From Desulfobacteraceae bacterium (GTDB lineage: Bacteria > Desulfobacterota > Desulfobacteria > Desulfobacterales > Desulfobacteraceae), in assembly GCA_024225635.1 (NCBI GenBank), contig JAAEMK010000320.1, forward strand, positions 1 through 35,111: a DNA stretch of 35,111 nt, given 5' to 3'. The position numbers and the translations under genes were made by a program. Below the pieces are notes generated by a model. It made no database searches. It was given only the letters and a program-made list of their open reading frames with translations, and was not told where the DNA came from. Below are positions 7,194 to 15,075 of this stretch, in pieces; position 1 is the stretch's first letter; the number at the start of each line of letters is the position of its first letter.

Positions 7194-9980
7194 TTACTCT
7201 CCCAATACATAGTCAACATCGGCTTCATCCATCTGCTTGATGGAGGCGCTGTCACTTGCAATGAGAGAATCAAACAGCGCTTTCTTTTTCTCCTGGAGCT
7301 TCAGGATCTTCTCTTCAATGCTGTTCCTTGCAATAAGGCGATAGCTGAACACGGTGTTTTTCTGGCCCATCCTGTGGGCGCGGTCAATGGCCTGGTTTTC
7401 CGCGGCAATGTTCCACCAGGGGTCAAACAGGAACACATAATCCGCAGCCGTGAGGTTTAGCCCGACACCCCCGGTCTTCAGGGTCATGAGCAGCGCCTTG
7501 CAGGTGTCGTCGTTTTGGAACCGCTCGACCATGGCGCTCCTGTCCCGGGTGGCGCCGGTCATGACCAGGTGATCCAGACCCGCCGTCTCCATGTCATGGG
7601 AGACGCACTCCAGGGAGTGGAGATAGTTGGCAAACACCAGCACCTTGTGGTTGCCGGCCACGGCATCCGCCACATGGTCCATGAGGATCTCCCGCTTGGG
7701 GGAGATGATCCGGTTGTCGCTCTTGATCTCGGGAATGGAGGCGATCTGGCGAAGCTCGCCCAGGGCCTGGAGGATAAAGAGCTGGGACTTTTTCAAGCCC
7801 TTGGCCCGTATCTCCTCCTTGACGGCGTTCTGGAACATCAGCCGCCGCTGGTTGTAGAGGGCTGCCTGCTCTTCGGTCATGTCCACAAACAGGGTCTGCT
7901 CCATCTTGTCGGGAAGATCCTTCAACACCTCGTGCTTGAGCCGCCGGAGGATAAAGGGGTAGATCTTTTTCTTCAGCTCCTTTACCACGGCCTTGTTGTC
8001 ATCCTTCTGGATGGGGTTGAGGTAATTTTTCGTAAACTCGGAAGCCGTGCCGAACATGGCGGGATTGAGAAAACGGAACAGGGAGTAGAGTTCCCCCAGG
8101 TTGTTCTCGATGGGGGTGCCGCTCAGGGCCAGGCGGCGGCCGGCCTGTAACAGCATGATCGCCCTGGAGGCCTTGGAATTTAAGTTCTTGATGTTCTGGG
8201 ATTCATCCAGGATCACCATGTGAAACCGCTCCTCCTTCAATTGCTCGATATCGTTTCTCACCATGGCATAGGTGGTCAGGATAAGCCGGCTCTTCCGGGC
8301 GGTTGCAAGGTCCCGGCCGGGGCCGTAATAAAGGGAGAAGGAGAGGGCCGGGGCAAAGCGGGCGAGTTCGCTTTCCCAGTTGAACAGCAGGGTCTTTGGC
8401 ATGACGATCAGGGTCGGTTGGTTCTCCCCGGGATAGATGGAGGCCAGAAGGGCGATGGCCTGGATGGTCTTACCCAGTCCCATGTCGTCGGCAAGGCACC
8501 CCCCGAGCCTGTGCTTGTGAAGGTAGGCGGCCCATTTGAACCCCTGTTTTTGGTAGCCCCGCAGGGTGGCGTTGATTTTGGGTACCCTCTTTTTGGAGCT
8601 CTTCAGCTTGTTGAACCCCAGGAAGATCTCTCGGGATTTGCTGAACGCCTCTTTGGCGATCTTTTCCCCGATCAGCTCCTCCACCACGGGAAGGTCAAAA
8701 AAGGAGACCTTGACCCCGGAGTTCTGCTTTTTGAAGATCCGGGCAAGCTTTTCCATGTAGTCGGGATTGATGATGGCGCTGGTGCCGTCGCTCAAGGGCA
8801 CATAGGATTCCTTCCGATACTGCTTCAACACTTCGTTGATGGAGAATTTCTCCCCCCCAAGATCCAGCACGGCCTCCCCCTCCAGGAAATCGATGCCATG
8901 GGCAAGCTTCAGGTCGAGCTTGGGCTGAACATATTTCACCTTGTAGGATTTGAGTTTTTCAGCCCCCATGACCGTGTACTTCGACAGCAGGGAGGAGAGC
9001 TCCCGGGTGATGAACATGGAGGCAAGGGCCGGCTCGATGATCATGAAGTTGTCCTGGAGAAAGATGGTGTTATCCTGCTTAAGGGAGCGGGCGTGTTTTT
9101 TCAGCACCGTGTGGATCTCGTGGAAGCAGGCGGCAATGTCCCCGTGGACCAGGGGGCTTACCGTGACGGTTTTTTCCATGCCATTGACCGACACGATCCG
9201 GTCAAGGTCGAAATTGTCGAAAAAATCGGGGGAAAACCCCGGATAGGTGGCGGACACCCGCAGGTGAAGGGATTGATCCGGGGCCACATGCTCGAAGATC
9301 AGGGCCGGCCGCGTCTTTTTTGGATCGCCCTGGCGGATGGTGTGGTTCCCATGGGAGACCTCCACATCGGGGAGGTTGGAAAAGAGCATGGTCAGGAATT
9401 GCTCCAAAAGATCGGGAGCCAGGGTGGTCTCAAAGAGAGACAGGGCATTGAAATGGCTGCCAAGGGGGGGGATCCTGTACATGGTCCTTTTGGCAAGGAT
9501 GCAGGTTTCCGATATGGGAACGATTTTTTTGATCTGCTTCTGACCGTGGCAGAGCCGGATGGATGTTTCGAGCCGGTCGTTCTTTTCTTCGATAAAGACC
9601 CTGACCCTGGCATCCCCCGGTGCGAGCCGGATCTTTTTCCCATCCCTGTCCACCAGGCGGTTCGAGCGGAAAAGCAGGGAGAGCAGGTAGTCGTTGCCGT
9701 TGAGGTAGAAGCGGTTGTCCGATGGTTCCACATCCCAGTCAATGGTGAAGGCCTCCTGCTCCGTGAGCCGGTGGATCTCCTTGAGGATGCTTCGGTCATT
9801 GCCCGAGTAACTCTCATATCCCGGATTCACCTCCCGGCCGGTTGGGTCGATGATGGTGAGGCTGACCCCCTGATCGTCGGGCGCCAGCATGAAAGCGATG
9901 GATTCCGGGACCTTGACGTTGCGGATTACCGGGCGTGTTTTTTTCAGCGTATCAAACAGGGTGTCGATTTCCTGGGCCAT
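7194..9980 (-). CDS. SNF2-family DEAD/DEAH-like ATPase (Swi2/Snf2 helicase-like)
   Basis: This is a DNA-dependent ATPase/translocase of the bacterial SNF2 class, about 928 residues from the ATG at 9980. The N-terminal 430 residues include a bacterial SNF2-associated region. The helicase core carries DDMGLGKT (Walker A, about residue 500), DESQ (motif II, about 592), SGTPIENNLGELYSLF (motif III) and the C-terminal lobe with LVFANYLHS (about 777), TGGVGLNLT and QAIDRAHRMGQ (motif VI, about 868). No SWIM zinc finger (CxC...CxH) is seen, although many bacterial relatives have one. A TTG at 10004 could extend it by 8 codons but lacks a ribosome site; GGGAG lies 13 nt before the ATG. The partner gene follows after 5 bp. 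Confidence 0.93.
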   Translation of the reverse strand: MAQEIDTLFDTLKKTRPVIRNVKVPESIAFMLAPDDQGVSLTIIDPTGREVNPGYESYSGNDRSILKEIHRLTEQEAFTIDWDVEPSDNRFYLNGNDYLLSLLFRSNRLVDRDGKKIRLAPGDARVRVFIEEKNDRLETSIRLCHGQKQIKKIVPISETCILAKRTMYRIPPLGSHFNALSLFETTLAPDLLEQFLTMLFSNLPDVEVSHGNHTIRQGDPKKTRPALIFEHVAPDQSLHLRVSATYPGFSPDFFDNFDLDRIVSVNGMEKTVTVSPLVHGDIAACFHEIHTVLKKHARSLKQDNTIFLQDNFMIIEPALASMFITRELSSLLSKYTVMGAEKLKSYKVKYVQPKLDLKLAHGIDFLEGEAVLDLGGEKFSINEVLKQYRKESYVPLSDGTSAIINPDYMEKLARIFKKQNSGVKVSFFDLPVVEELIGEKIAKEAFSKSREIFLGFNKLKSSKKRVPKINATLRGYQKQGFKWAAYLHKHRLGGCLADDMGLGKTIQAIALLASIYPGENQPTLIVMPKTLLFNWESELARFAPALSFSLYYGPGRDLATARKSRLILTTYAMVRNDIEQLKEERFHMVILDESQNIKNLNSKASRAIMLLQAGRRLALSGTPIENNLGELYSLFRFLNPAMFGTASEFTKNYLNPIQKDDNKAVVKELKKKIYPFILRRLKHEVLKDLPDKMEQTLFVDMTEEQAALYNQRRLMFQNAVKEEIRAKGLKKSQLFILQALGELRQIASIPEIKSDNRIISPKREILMDHVADAVAGNHKVLVFANYLHSLECVSHDMETAGLDHLVMTGATRDRSAMVERFQNDDTCKALLMTLKTGGVGLNLTAADYVFLFDPWWNIAAENQAIDRAHRMGQKNTVFSYRLIARNSIEEKILKLQEKKKALFDSLIASDSASIKQMDEADVDYVLGE

Positions 9981-10033
9981 TGTTATACAGGGTCTCCCAA
10001 ACAAGAGGTTTGCATTAATGATATAAACAGGGA

Positions 10034-10062
10034 TTTATACCCCTTTATGACTGTGATATCAA
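10034..10062 (-). promoter_or_regulatory. Sigma-70-type promoter of the SNF2 operon
   Basis: On the minus strand TTGATA (10062-10057) and TATAAA (10039-10034) are separated by exactly 17 bp; each hexamer matches the consensus at 5 of 6 positions. The start point would be near 10027, about 47 nt before the SNF2 ATG. Confidence 0.65.
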
Positions 10063-10098
10063 GCTTTTGTCCGGGGCGGGATGCGCAGGGCCCGGGAG

Positions 10099-10263
10099 CT
10101 ATAGCCCATAGGTTTTGTCGTGGGGGCCAAGGAGAATGAATTTCAAGGTTTCGTCCTCTGTTTCATGGCAGTCTGAACATAGGACAACGGCATCATCCGC
10201 CTTTCGCCTGCATACAGAGCAGTAGAGGTAGACTTATTTGTTGACTCTGATTGTCAATGGCAT
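10099..10263 (-). pseudogene. Remnant of a small zinc-ribbon protein with an in-frame TAA
   Basis: Read on the minus strand from an ATG at 10263, nine codons (MPLTIRVNK) are followed by TAA (10236-10234). The same frame then continues for 44 codons, with CSVC and CSDC 13 residues apart, to a TAG at 10099. After the TAA there is no usable start codon in the frame. The two CxxC motifs look like a genuine zinc ribbon, so this is best read as a roughly 53-residue gene killed by one nonsense change. TAA is not a Sec or Pyl codon, so recoding is unlikely. It lies between the SNF2 promoter and the glycyl radical enzyme gene. Confidence 0.5.
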
Positions 10264-10264
10264 T

Positions 10265-10278
10265 ACAGTGAACACTGT
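10265..10278. promoter_or_regulatory. Palindrome ACAGTG-AA-CACTGT, possible operator
   Basis: This is a perfect 6-bp inverted repeat with a 2-bp spacer. It lies 1 bp before the start of the broken zinc-ribbon frame (minus strand) and about 90 bp upstream of the glycyl radical enzyme (plus strand). It has the size of a dimeric repressor site. The rest of 10279-10366 holds only a weak plus-strand promoter candidate (TTGCTT, 17 bp, TTACAT). Confidence 0.35.
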
Positions 10279-10366
10279 TCGAAAAAAGAACCTGCCATGT
10301 TTTTTCAGTCTCTGTGTTGCTTCATTGGGGAAATGATCTTTACATAACCTGACCATTTGGAGGTGT

Positions 10367-13300
10367 ATGTTGAATCAAGGCCGAAGCGTCAACACCCAGT
10401 TGAACCATCTTTTGGTATTGTCAAAGCCCCCTTTCCGGACAGGACGGAAAGGCAAGGGCCTCTTAAACATCGCCACAGCCGCGGCCCTCAGGATCATGGC
10501 GTTTCAGTTCAATTTCAGGCCGTCCCTCCGTCCCTATCTTAAAAGTCGGGACGGGTGGATCAATTTTTCCATCGGGATCACCACAAGGGAGAAAAGCGTT
10601 GCCCAGGCCATCATTTTCAACAACGGCCGTGTCAGGGTGACCGGCAGTATCCCGGACACGGCCGACGCGGTCCTTGAGTTCGCAAACGAGGCTTCTTTAG
10701 TGGAGATGGCCAGGGGAACCCCGGACGATATCCTCAACATGATTCTCAAGAACCGGCTGGTCTCCAGGGGAAATCTCTCCCATGTCCAGGTGTTCAACTA
10801 TTATATCTCCCTTATCATGGGCCGGGTTCATCAGAAACGGCTGGACCGCGCCCACCGGGAAGATGTGCGCTCAAGGCGGGCGTCCTCCCCAAAAGCCGAT
10901 CCCGGGCTTGCGGCCGGGCTTGCCAAAAGGCGAAATTACCGGATAAAGGGGGAACAGGGAGCCGATCCCGGGGTGAAGTATCTTGGGGATGCCTATCTTT
11001 CCGCCTGCACCATTGATGATTTCCCGCGGCTTGCCTCGTTTCTGGACATCCATTTCACCACAAGGCCTGAAGTGTGTCCTGAAAGGCCGATGCTGTTGAC
11101 CGGGTGGTTCAGGGAAAACGGGTTTGAGACGGATAAGAACGGAAAACCCTGGTTCCCCGAGATGCGCCAGGCCCTTGCCTTTAAGTACCTGATGGAGAAC
11201 CGGAAGCCCATCATCCGGGAGAACGACCTGCTGGCAGGCACAACCACCTCCAAACGGGTCGGTGTGACCGTGTTCCCGGACGGGCATGCCTCCATGTTCT
11301 GGGGGGAACTCAACTCCGCGAACAAGCGGGTCCTGAACCCCTGTGCCTGCACCAAAGAGACGGCGGAGATCCTCCACTCCCAGGTGTTTCCCTTCTGGGT
11401 CGACAGGACCTTCCGGGAGTATGTCAGGACACGCCACGGGTATCCCCTGTGCCAGGAGCTTGACGACAGGTTTGTGGCCTATTTTGTCTGGAAATCCGTG
11501 GGAATTTCCCACACCATTCCCAATTTTAAGCGCCTCCTTGAAAAGGGGACCCTGGGAATCATCAAGGATATCGAGGAAAAGCTTGAAACCTGGGGGCTTG
11601 AAAAGGACCGGCAAGGCTCCCTAAGGGCCATGGCGATCACCCTTGGGGGGGTCAACGCCTATGGGGCCAAACTTGCCAAAGAGGCAACGCGCCTTGCACG
11701 AAAAGCCCATGGCAATAGAAAAAAAGAGCTACTTCGCCTTGGTGAAATCTGCGCCAGGGTTCCCATGTATCCGGCGGACAGCCTGGACGAGGCCGTCAAC
11801 GCCGTCTGGATCATGTGGACCGCCATCCATATGGAGAATTCCAATACCGGCACCTCCCTGGGGCGGCTGGACCAGTTGTTTCAGCCCTATTTTGAGCGGG
11901 ATATGGCGGGGCTCGCCACCCGGGAGGAGAGGGAAGAGGGTATCCGCCGTGCCATCGAGCTTGCGGGCTGCCTTATCATGGGGCTCACCGACCATGTGCC
12001 CATGCTTCCCGATATTGCCAACTATCTGTTCGGGGGGGCTTCCTCCACCCAGGCCATCACCGTGGGGGGCATCACCCCCCAGGGGGAGGACGGGGTCAAC
12101 GACATGACCTATATTTTCCTCAAGGCCACGGAGCTTCTGGGGGTGAGGGATGCCAACCTCAATGCCAGGTTCCATGTGGAGATCAACAGCGACGCCTATC
12201 TGAAACGGCTTTGCGAAGTCAACATCATCACCGCGGCAACCCCCATCATGCAGGGGGACAAGGCGGTGATCGCATCGTTGAACCAGCACGGCTATCCCCT
12301 GGAAGCCGTTAACGACTGGGCCGCCACTGGCTGCGTGGAGCCCACCCTCCAGGGGCGGCACTTCAGTCACACCGGCTCCATTCTTCTCAACATGGTGGCG
12401 GCCATGGAGCTTGCCCTGAATAACGGTTGCCACCCCCTGATGAATTTTTGCCAGGGCCCGGGCCCTGCAACCGGAAGCATTGAAAACAATGACTTCAAGA
12501 CCTTTGACGATTTCTTCGATGCCTGGGCCGCCCAGCAGCGTTTTCTCATTGACCGGGCCGTTGACCTGAATAACCTGCTTGGGGAGGCCCACCAAAAGAT
12601 CAGGCCAACGCCCCTGTTAAGCGCCCTTATCGACGGCGCCATTGAGAGCGGTAGGGATGTGCTCCGGGGCGGGGCCAGGTATAACAGCTCGGGAAGCTCC
12701 AACATCGGTCTGGTTGATGTTACCGATTCCCTGCTTGTGATCGAGCAGCTCGTGTTCGGGGAGGCGAAGATCCCCTTTAAACGGTTGAAAAAGGCGGTGG
12801 ACACCGATTTCAGGGACGATCCCGCCCTCCATGCCATGGTCGGGACCAAGGTGGGGCTGTTCGGCTCCGGGGACGCCATGGCCGTTGCCATGGCCAACCG
12901 GGTGGCAAAGGTGGTTCATGACGCCTACCGGGCCCGCACCAACTATCGGGGGGGCAGATATTCGGCGGGGTTCTGGTCCATGTCCCAGCATGTCGCCTAT
13001 GGCTCCCTTTCCGGCACCCTTCCCTCGGGCAGGCTCAAGGGAATGCCCTTTACCCCCGGCCTGACGCCTGCGCCCAACGCCTCAAGGAATTTCCTGGACA
13101 ACATCGCCGGGGTGGCCGGCCTCGAGCCAACCCACATGGACAACAACATCGCCTTTAACGTCAAGCTCACCCCATTGGAAAACGAGAGCCGGGAACAGAT
13201 GGTCAATACCATGGCCGCCTATGTCAAATCCTACTTCATGCTGGGGGGGATGCAGATGCAGTTCAATGTGGTCTCCTCGGATACCCTGCGGGACGCCATG

Positions 13301-13420
13301 GCAAATCCTGAAAACTACAGGAATCTCATGGTGAGAATTTCGGGCTATAACGCTTATTTTGTCACCCTGAACCGCACGATCCAGGAGGAGCTGATCCGGA
13401 GAGCCGAGTATGCCCTGTGA
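10367..13420 (+). CDS. Glycyl radical enzyme with an N-terminal SCP2-like domain
   Basis: This protein belongs to the pyruvate formate-lyase/dehydratase superfamily, which does oxygen-sensitive radical chemistry on small molecules. The thiyl Cys656 lies in ATGCVEPTLQG and the glycyl radical site is Gly993 in VRISGYNAYF, 24 residues from the C-terminus. The single Cys in a CVE motif resembles dehydratases and C-N or decarboxylating lyases rather than true PFL (Cys-Cys). The substrate is unknown. It is 1017 residues long against about 780-860 for relatives. The extra part includes residues 45-152, with the pattern of a sterol carrier protein 2 lipid-binding domain (FSIGITTREKS, IIFNNGRVRVTG, GTPDDILNMIL, SRGNLSHVQVF), then a basic linker to about 205. 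GGAGG lies 3 nt before the ATG and 6 nt before a following TTG (10370); an ATG at 10496 would start exactly at the SCP2-like domain. No radical-SAM activase is nearby. Confidence 0.93.
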   Translation: MLNQGRSVNTQLNHLLVLSKPPFRTGRKGKGLLNIATAAALRIMAFQFNFRPSLRPYLKSRDGWINFSIGITTREKSVAQAIIFNNGRVRVTGSIPDTADAVLEFANEASLVEMARGTPDDILNMILKNRLVSRGNLSHVQVFNYYISLIMGRVHQKRLDRAHREDVRSRRASSPKADPGLAAGLAKRRNYRIKGEQGADPGVKYLGDAYLSACTIDDFPRLASFLDIHFTTRPEVCPERPMLLTGWFRENGFETDKNGKPWFPEMRQALAFKYLMENRKPIIRENDLLAGTTTSKRVGVTVFPDGHASMFWGELNSANKRVLNPCACTKETAEILHSQVFPFWVDRTFREYVRTRHGYPLCQELDDRFVAYFVWKSVGISHTIPNFKRLLEKGTLGIIKDIEEKLETWGLEKDRQGSLRAMAITLGGVNAYGAKLAKEATRLARKAHGNRKKELLRLGEICARVPMYPADSLDEAVNAVWIMWTAIHMENSNTGTSLGRLDQLFQPYFERDMAGLATREEREEGIRRAIELAGCLIMGLTDHVPMLPDIANYLFGGASSTQAITVGGITPQGEDGVNDMTYIFLKATELLGVRDANLNARFHVEINSDAYLKRLCEVNIITAATPIMQGDKAVIASLNQHGYPLEAVNDWAATGCVEPTLQGRHFSHTGSILLNMVAAMELALNNGCHPLMNFCQGPGPATGSIENNDFKTFDDFFDAWAAQQRFLIDRAVDLNNLLGEAHQKIRPTPLLSALIDGAIESGRDVLRGGARYNSSGSSNIGLVDVTDSLLVIEQLVFGEAKIPFKRLKKAVDTDFRDDPALHAMVGTKVGLFGSGDAMAVAMANRVAKVVHDAYRARTNYRGGRYSAGFWSMSQHVAYGSLSGTLPSGRLKGMPFTPGLTPAPNASRNFLDNIAGVAGLEPTHMDNNIAFNVKLTPLENESREQMVNTMAAYVKSYFMLGGMQMQFNVVSSDTLRDAMANPENYRNLMVRISGYNAYFVTLNRTIQEELIRRAEYAL

Positions 13421-13468
13421 AACAGCCCCTCCCTGGTACCGGAGATCAGGCGCCGGGATATATAAAGC

Positions 13469-14884
13469 CTATTGGCTGAAGGCCACGGCCCGGAGGGTCT
13501 CCACTTCTTTTACGCTCTTGGGCTTGGGTTTGCCCAGGAGCCGGTGGCCCGTTTCCGTGATGAGATAGTTCTCTTCGTTTCTAATGCCGCCAAATTCCCT
13601 GTAATCATTGAGCCGGTCATAGTTAAGGAACTCCGTGAACCGGTTTTCCCTTTGCCACAGGTCCATGAGCTCGGGAATGAAGTAGATGCCGGGCTCGATG
13701 GTCAGGACAAACCCTTTTTCAAGCTTCCTTGCCAGGCGGAGGGACTTGAGGCCGAACTGCCCGCTCTTGGGCTTGCCGTCATACCCGACCCATTCCTCGC
13801 CCAGGTTTTCCATGTCATGGACATCCAGCCCCATCATATGCCCCAGGCCGCAGGGAAAGAACATGGCATGGGCTCCCGCCTCAACCGCGCTTTCCATGTT
13901 TCCCTTCATAAGCCCTAAGTCCTTCATACCCCGGGCGATCTCAAGGCTTGCGGCCAGGTGGATCTCCTTGAACGGTATGCCCGGCGCCAGCATGGAGACC
14001 GCCTTTTCATGGGCCCTGAGGGCTATCTCGTATACCCGGCGCTGCTTGCCGGTAAAGGTGGGAGACACGGGAAAGGTGCTTGAGAGATCCCCGGCATAGC
14101 CCATGGCGGTCTCGGCTCCCGCATCCAGGAGGAATAGCTGTCCCGGGTTCAGGGTGTTGCCGTGGTCGTGGTTGTGGAGGGTCTGGCCGTTGATGGTGGC
14201 GATGATGGGAAAGGCGAGATGGTGGCCAAAGGCCTTGGCCACCCGCTCCACCTCGGCCGCCACCCGGGCCTCGGTCATGCCCGGCAGGGCCGAGGTCATG
14301 GCGGTGGCGTGCATGCCCACGCTTGTGTTGACCGCTTTTTCAATCTCGGCCACCTCCAGGTCGGACTTGTGGATGCGCTGGTTCACCACGGCCTGGATAA
14401 GCGCCTGGGAGGCCATGGTTTCCATGGAACACAGGGGCACTCCCATCAGTTCCATCAGCCGGATTCGATGCTGGGGGCGGTAGGGGGGAAGAAAATGGAC
14501 GGGCCGGTTCTGGTACCGTGCACCGTCAAGCACTTCCTTCAGGTGTGCCAGGGGTTGGGTGTCGCTGATGCCGCTCTTTGCGGCCCGCTGGGAAATGGCC
14601 GGCTGGGGGCCCGTCCAGACAATCTGGTCGATGGTGTAGTCGTCTCCGAACAGGATCTCATGGCCTGAGTCGCAGTCGATCAGGAGGCTCAGGTCGGGAT
14701 GGCTGATGCCGGCATAGTAGAGAAAGGTGCTGTCCTGGCGGAAGCGGTAGCAGTTGTCAGCAAAATTCATGGGGCTCTCCCCATGGCCCGGAAGCAGGAT
14801 CACTCCCTTGCCGATCTTTTTTTTCAGTGCATCCCTTCGATCCTGGTATATTTTTCGGTCAAACATATCTTTTTCATGGTCCAT
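13469..14884 (-). CDS. pepP: Xaa-Pro aminopeptidase (aminopeptidase P family)
   Basis: This is a cytoplasmic dinuclear metallopeptidase that removes an N-terminal residue preceding proline. The 471-residue length and layout are those of PepP: an N-terminal aminopeptidase P domain (about 1-160) and a pita-bread catalytic domain. Expected metal ligands are visible: Asp254 (LLDAGAE), Asp266 (GDLSSTF), His349 (GLGHMMGLDVHD), Glu397 (TIEPGIYF) and Glu437 (RNEENY). An AGGAG site 9 nt before the ATG fixes the start. It converges with the glycyl radical enzyme gene, 48 bp away, and diverges from the sigma-54 regulator. Nothing in the neighbourhood suggests a specialised role. Confidence 0.94.
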   Translation of the reverse strand: MDHEKDMFDRKIYQDRRDALKKKIGKGVILLPGHGESPMNFADNCYRFRQDSTFLYYAGISHPDLSLLIDCDSGHEILFGDDYTIDQIVWTGPQPAISQRAAKSGISDTQPLAHLKEVLDGARYQNRPVHFLPPYRPQHRIRLMELMGVPLCSMETMASQALIQAVVNQRIHKSDLEVAEIEKAVNTSVGMHATAMTSALPGMTEARVAAEVERVAKAFGHHLAFPIIATINGQTLHNHDHGNTLNPGQLFLLDAGAETAMGYAGDLSSTFPVSPTFTGKQRRVYEIALRAHEKAVSMLAPGIPFKEIHLAASLEIARGMKDLGLMKGNMESAVEAGAHAMFFPCGLGHMMGLDVHDMENLGEEWVGYDGKPKSGQFGLKSLRLARKLEKGFVLTIEPGIYFIPELMDLWQRENRFTEFLNYDRLNDYREFGGIRNEENYLITETGHRLLGKPKPKSVKEVETLRAVAFSQ

Positions 14885-14968
14885 GGTGAACTTCTCCTGG
14901 GTGTTAGTGGCCGGTTAACCGTTAGAATGATTCTGTTTTGCTTGATTTTGCGTCCTGTTTAATATAAA

Positions 14969-14978
14969 AACAATTGTT
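14969..14978. promoter_or_regulatory. Palindrome AACAATTGTT in the pepP/regulator divergent spacer
   Basis: This perfect 10-bp palindrome lies in the 184-bp region between pepP (minus) and the sigma-54 regulator (plus). On the minus strand it falls between a CTGATA (-35-like) and TATATT (-10-like), so it could be an operator for pepP. The evidence is position and symmetry only. Confidence 0.3.
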
Positions 14979-15024
14979 CTTATTATCAGTAAGCCATCCC
15001 TTGATTCAAGGAGAAAACAGGGCG

Positions 15025-15075
15025 ATGGGCTCGGGAATCTATGAACAGGGGCACAAAAACGGTAACCTATGGTAA
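15025..15075 (+). CDS. Possible 16-residue leader peptide overlapping the sigma-54 regulator
   Basis: An ATG preceded by AAGGAG (11 nt spacing) opens a 16-codon frame (MGSGIYEQGHKNGNLW). Its TAA stop lies inside the first codons of the regulator gene, in another frame (7-nt overlap). The regulator's own ATG has no good ribosome site, so coupled translation through this short frame is plausible. It could also be chance. Confidence 0.35.
   Translation: MGSGIYEQGHKNGNLW

Noticed and set aside
7194-9980. SWIM zinc finger in the SNF2 protein
   Set aside because: No CxC...CxH pattern was found in the N-terminal half.
8220-10139. Long plus-strand open frame of 639 codons opposite the SNF2 gene
   Set aside because: Composition is Gly/Asp/His-rich, as expected for an antisense shadow; no motif and no ribosome site.
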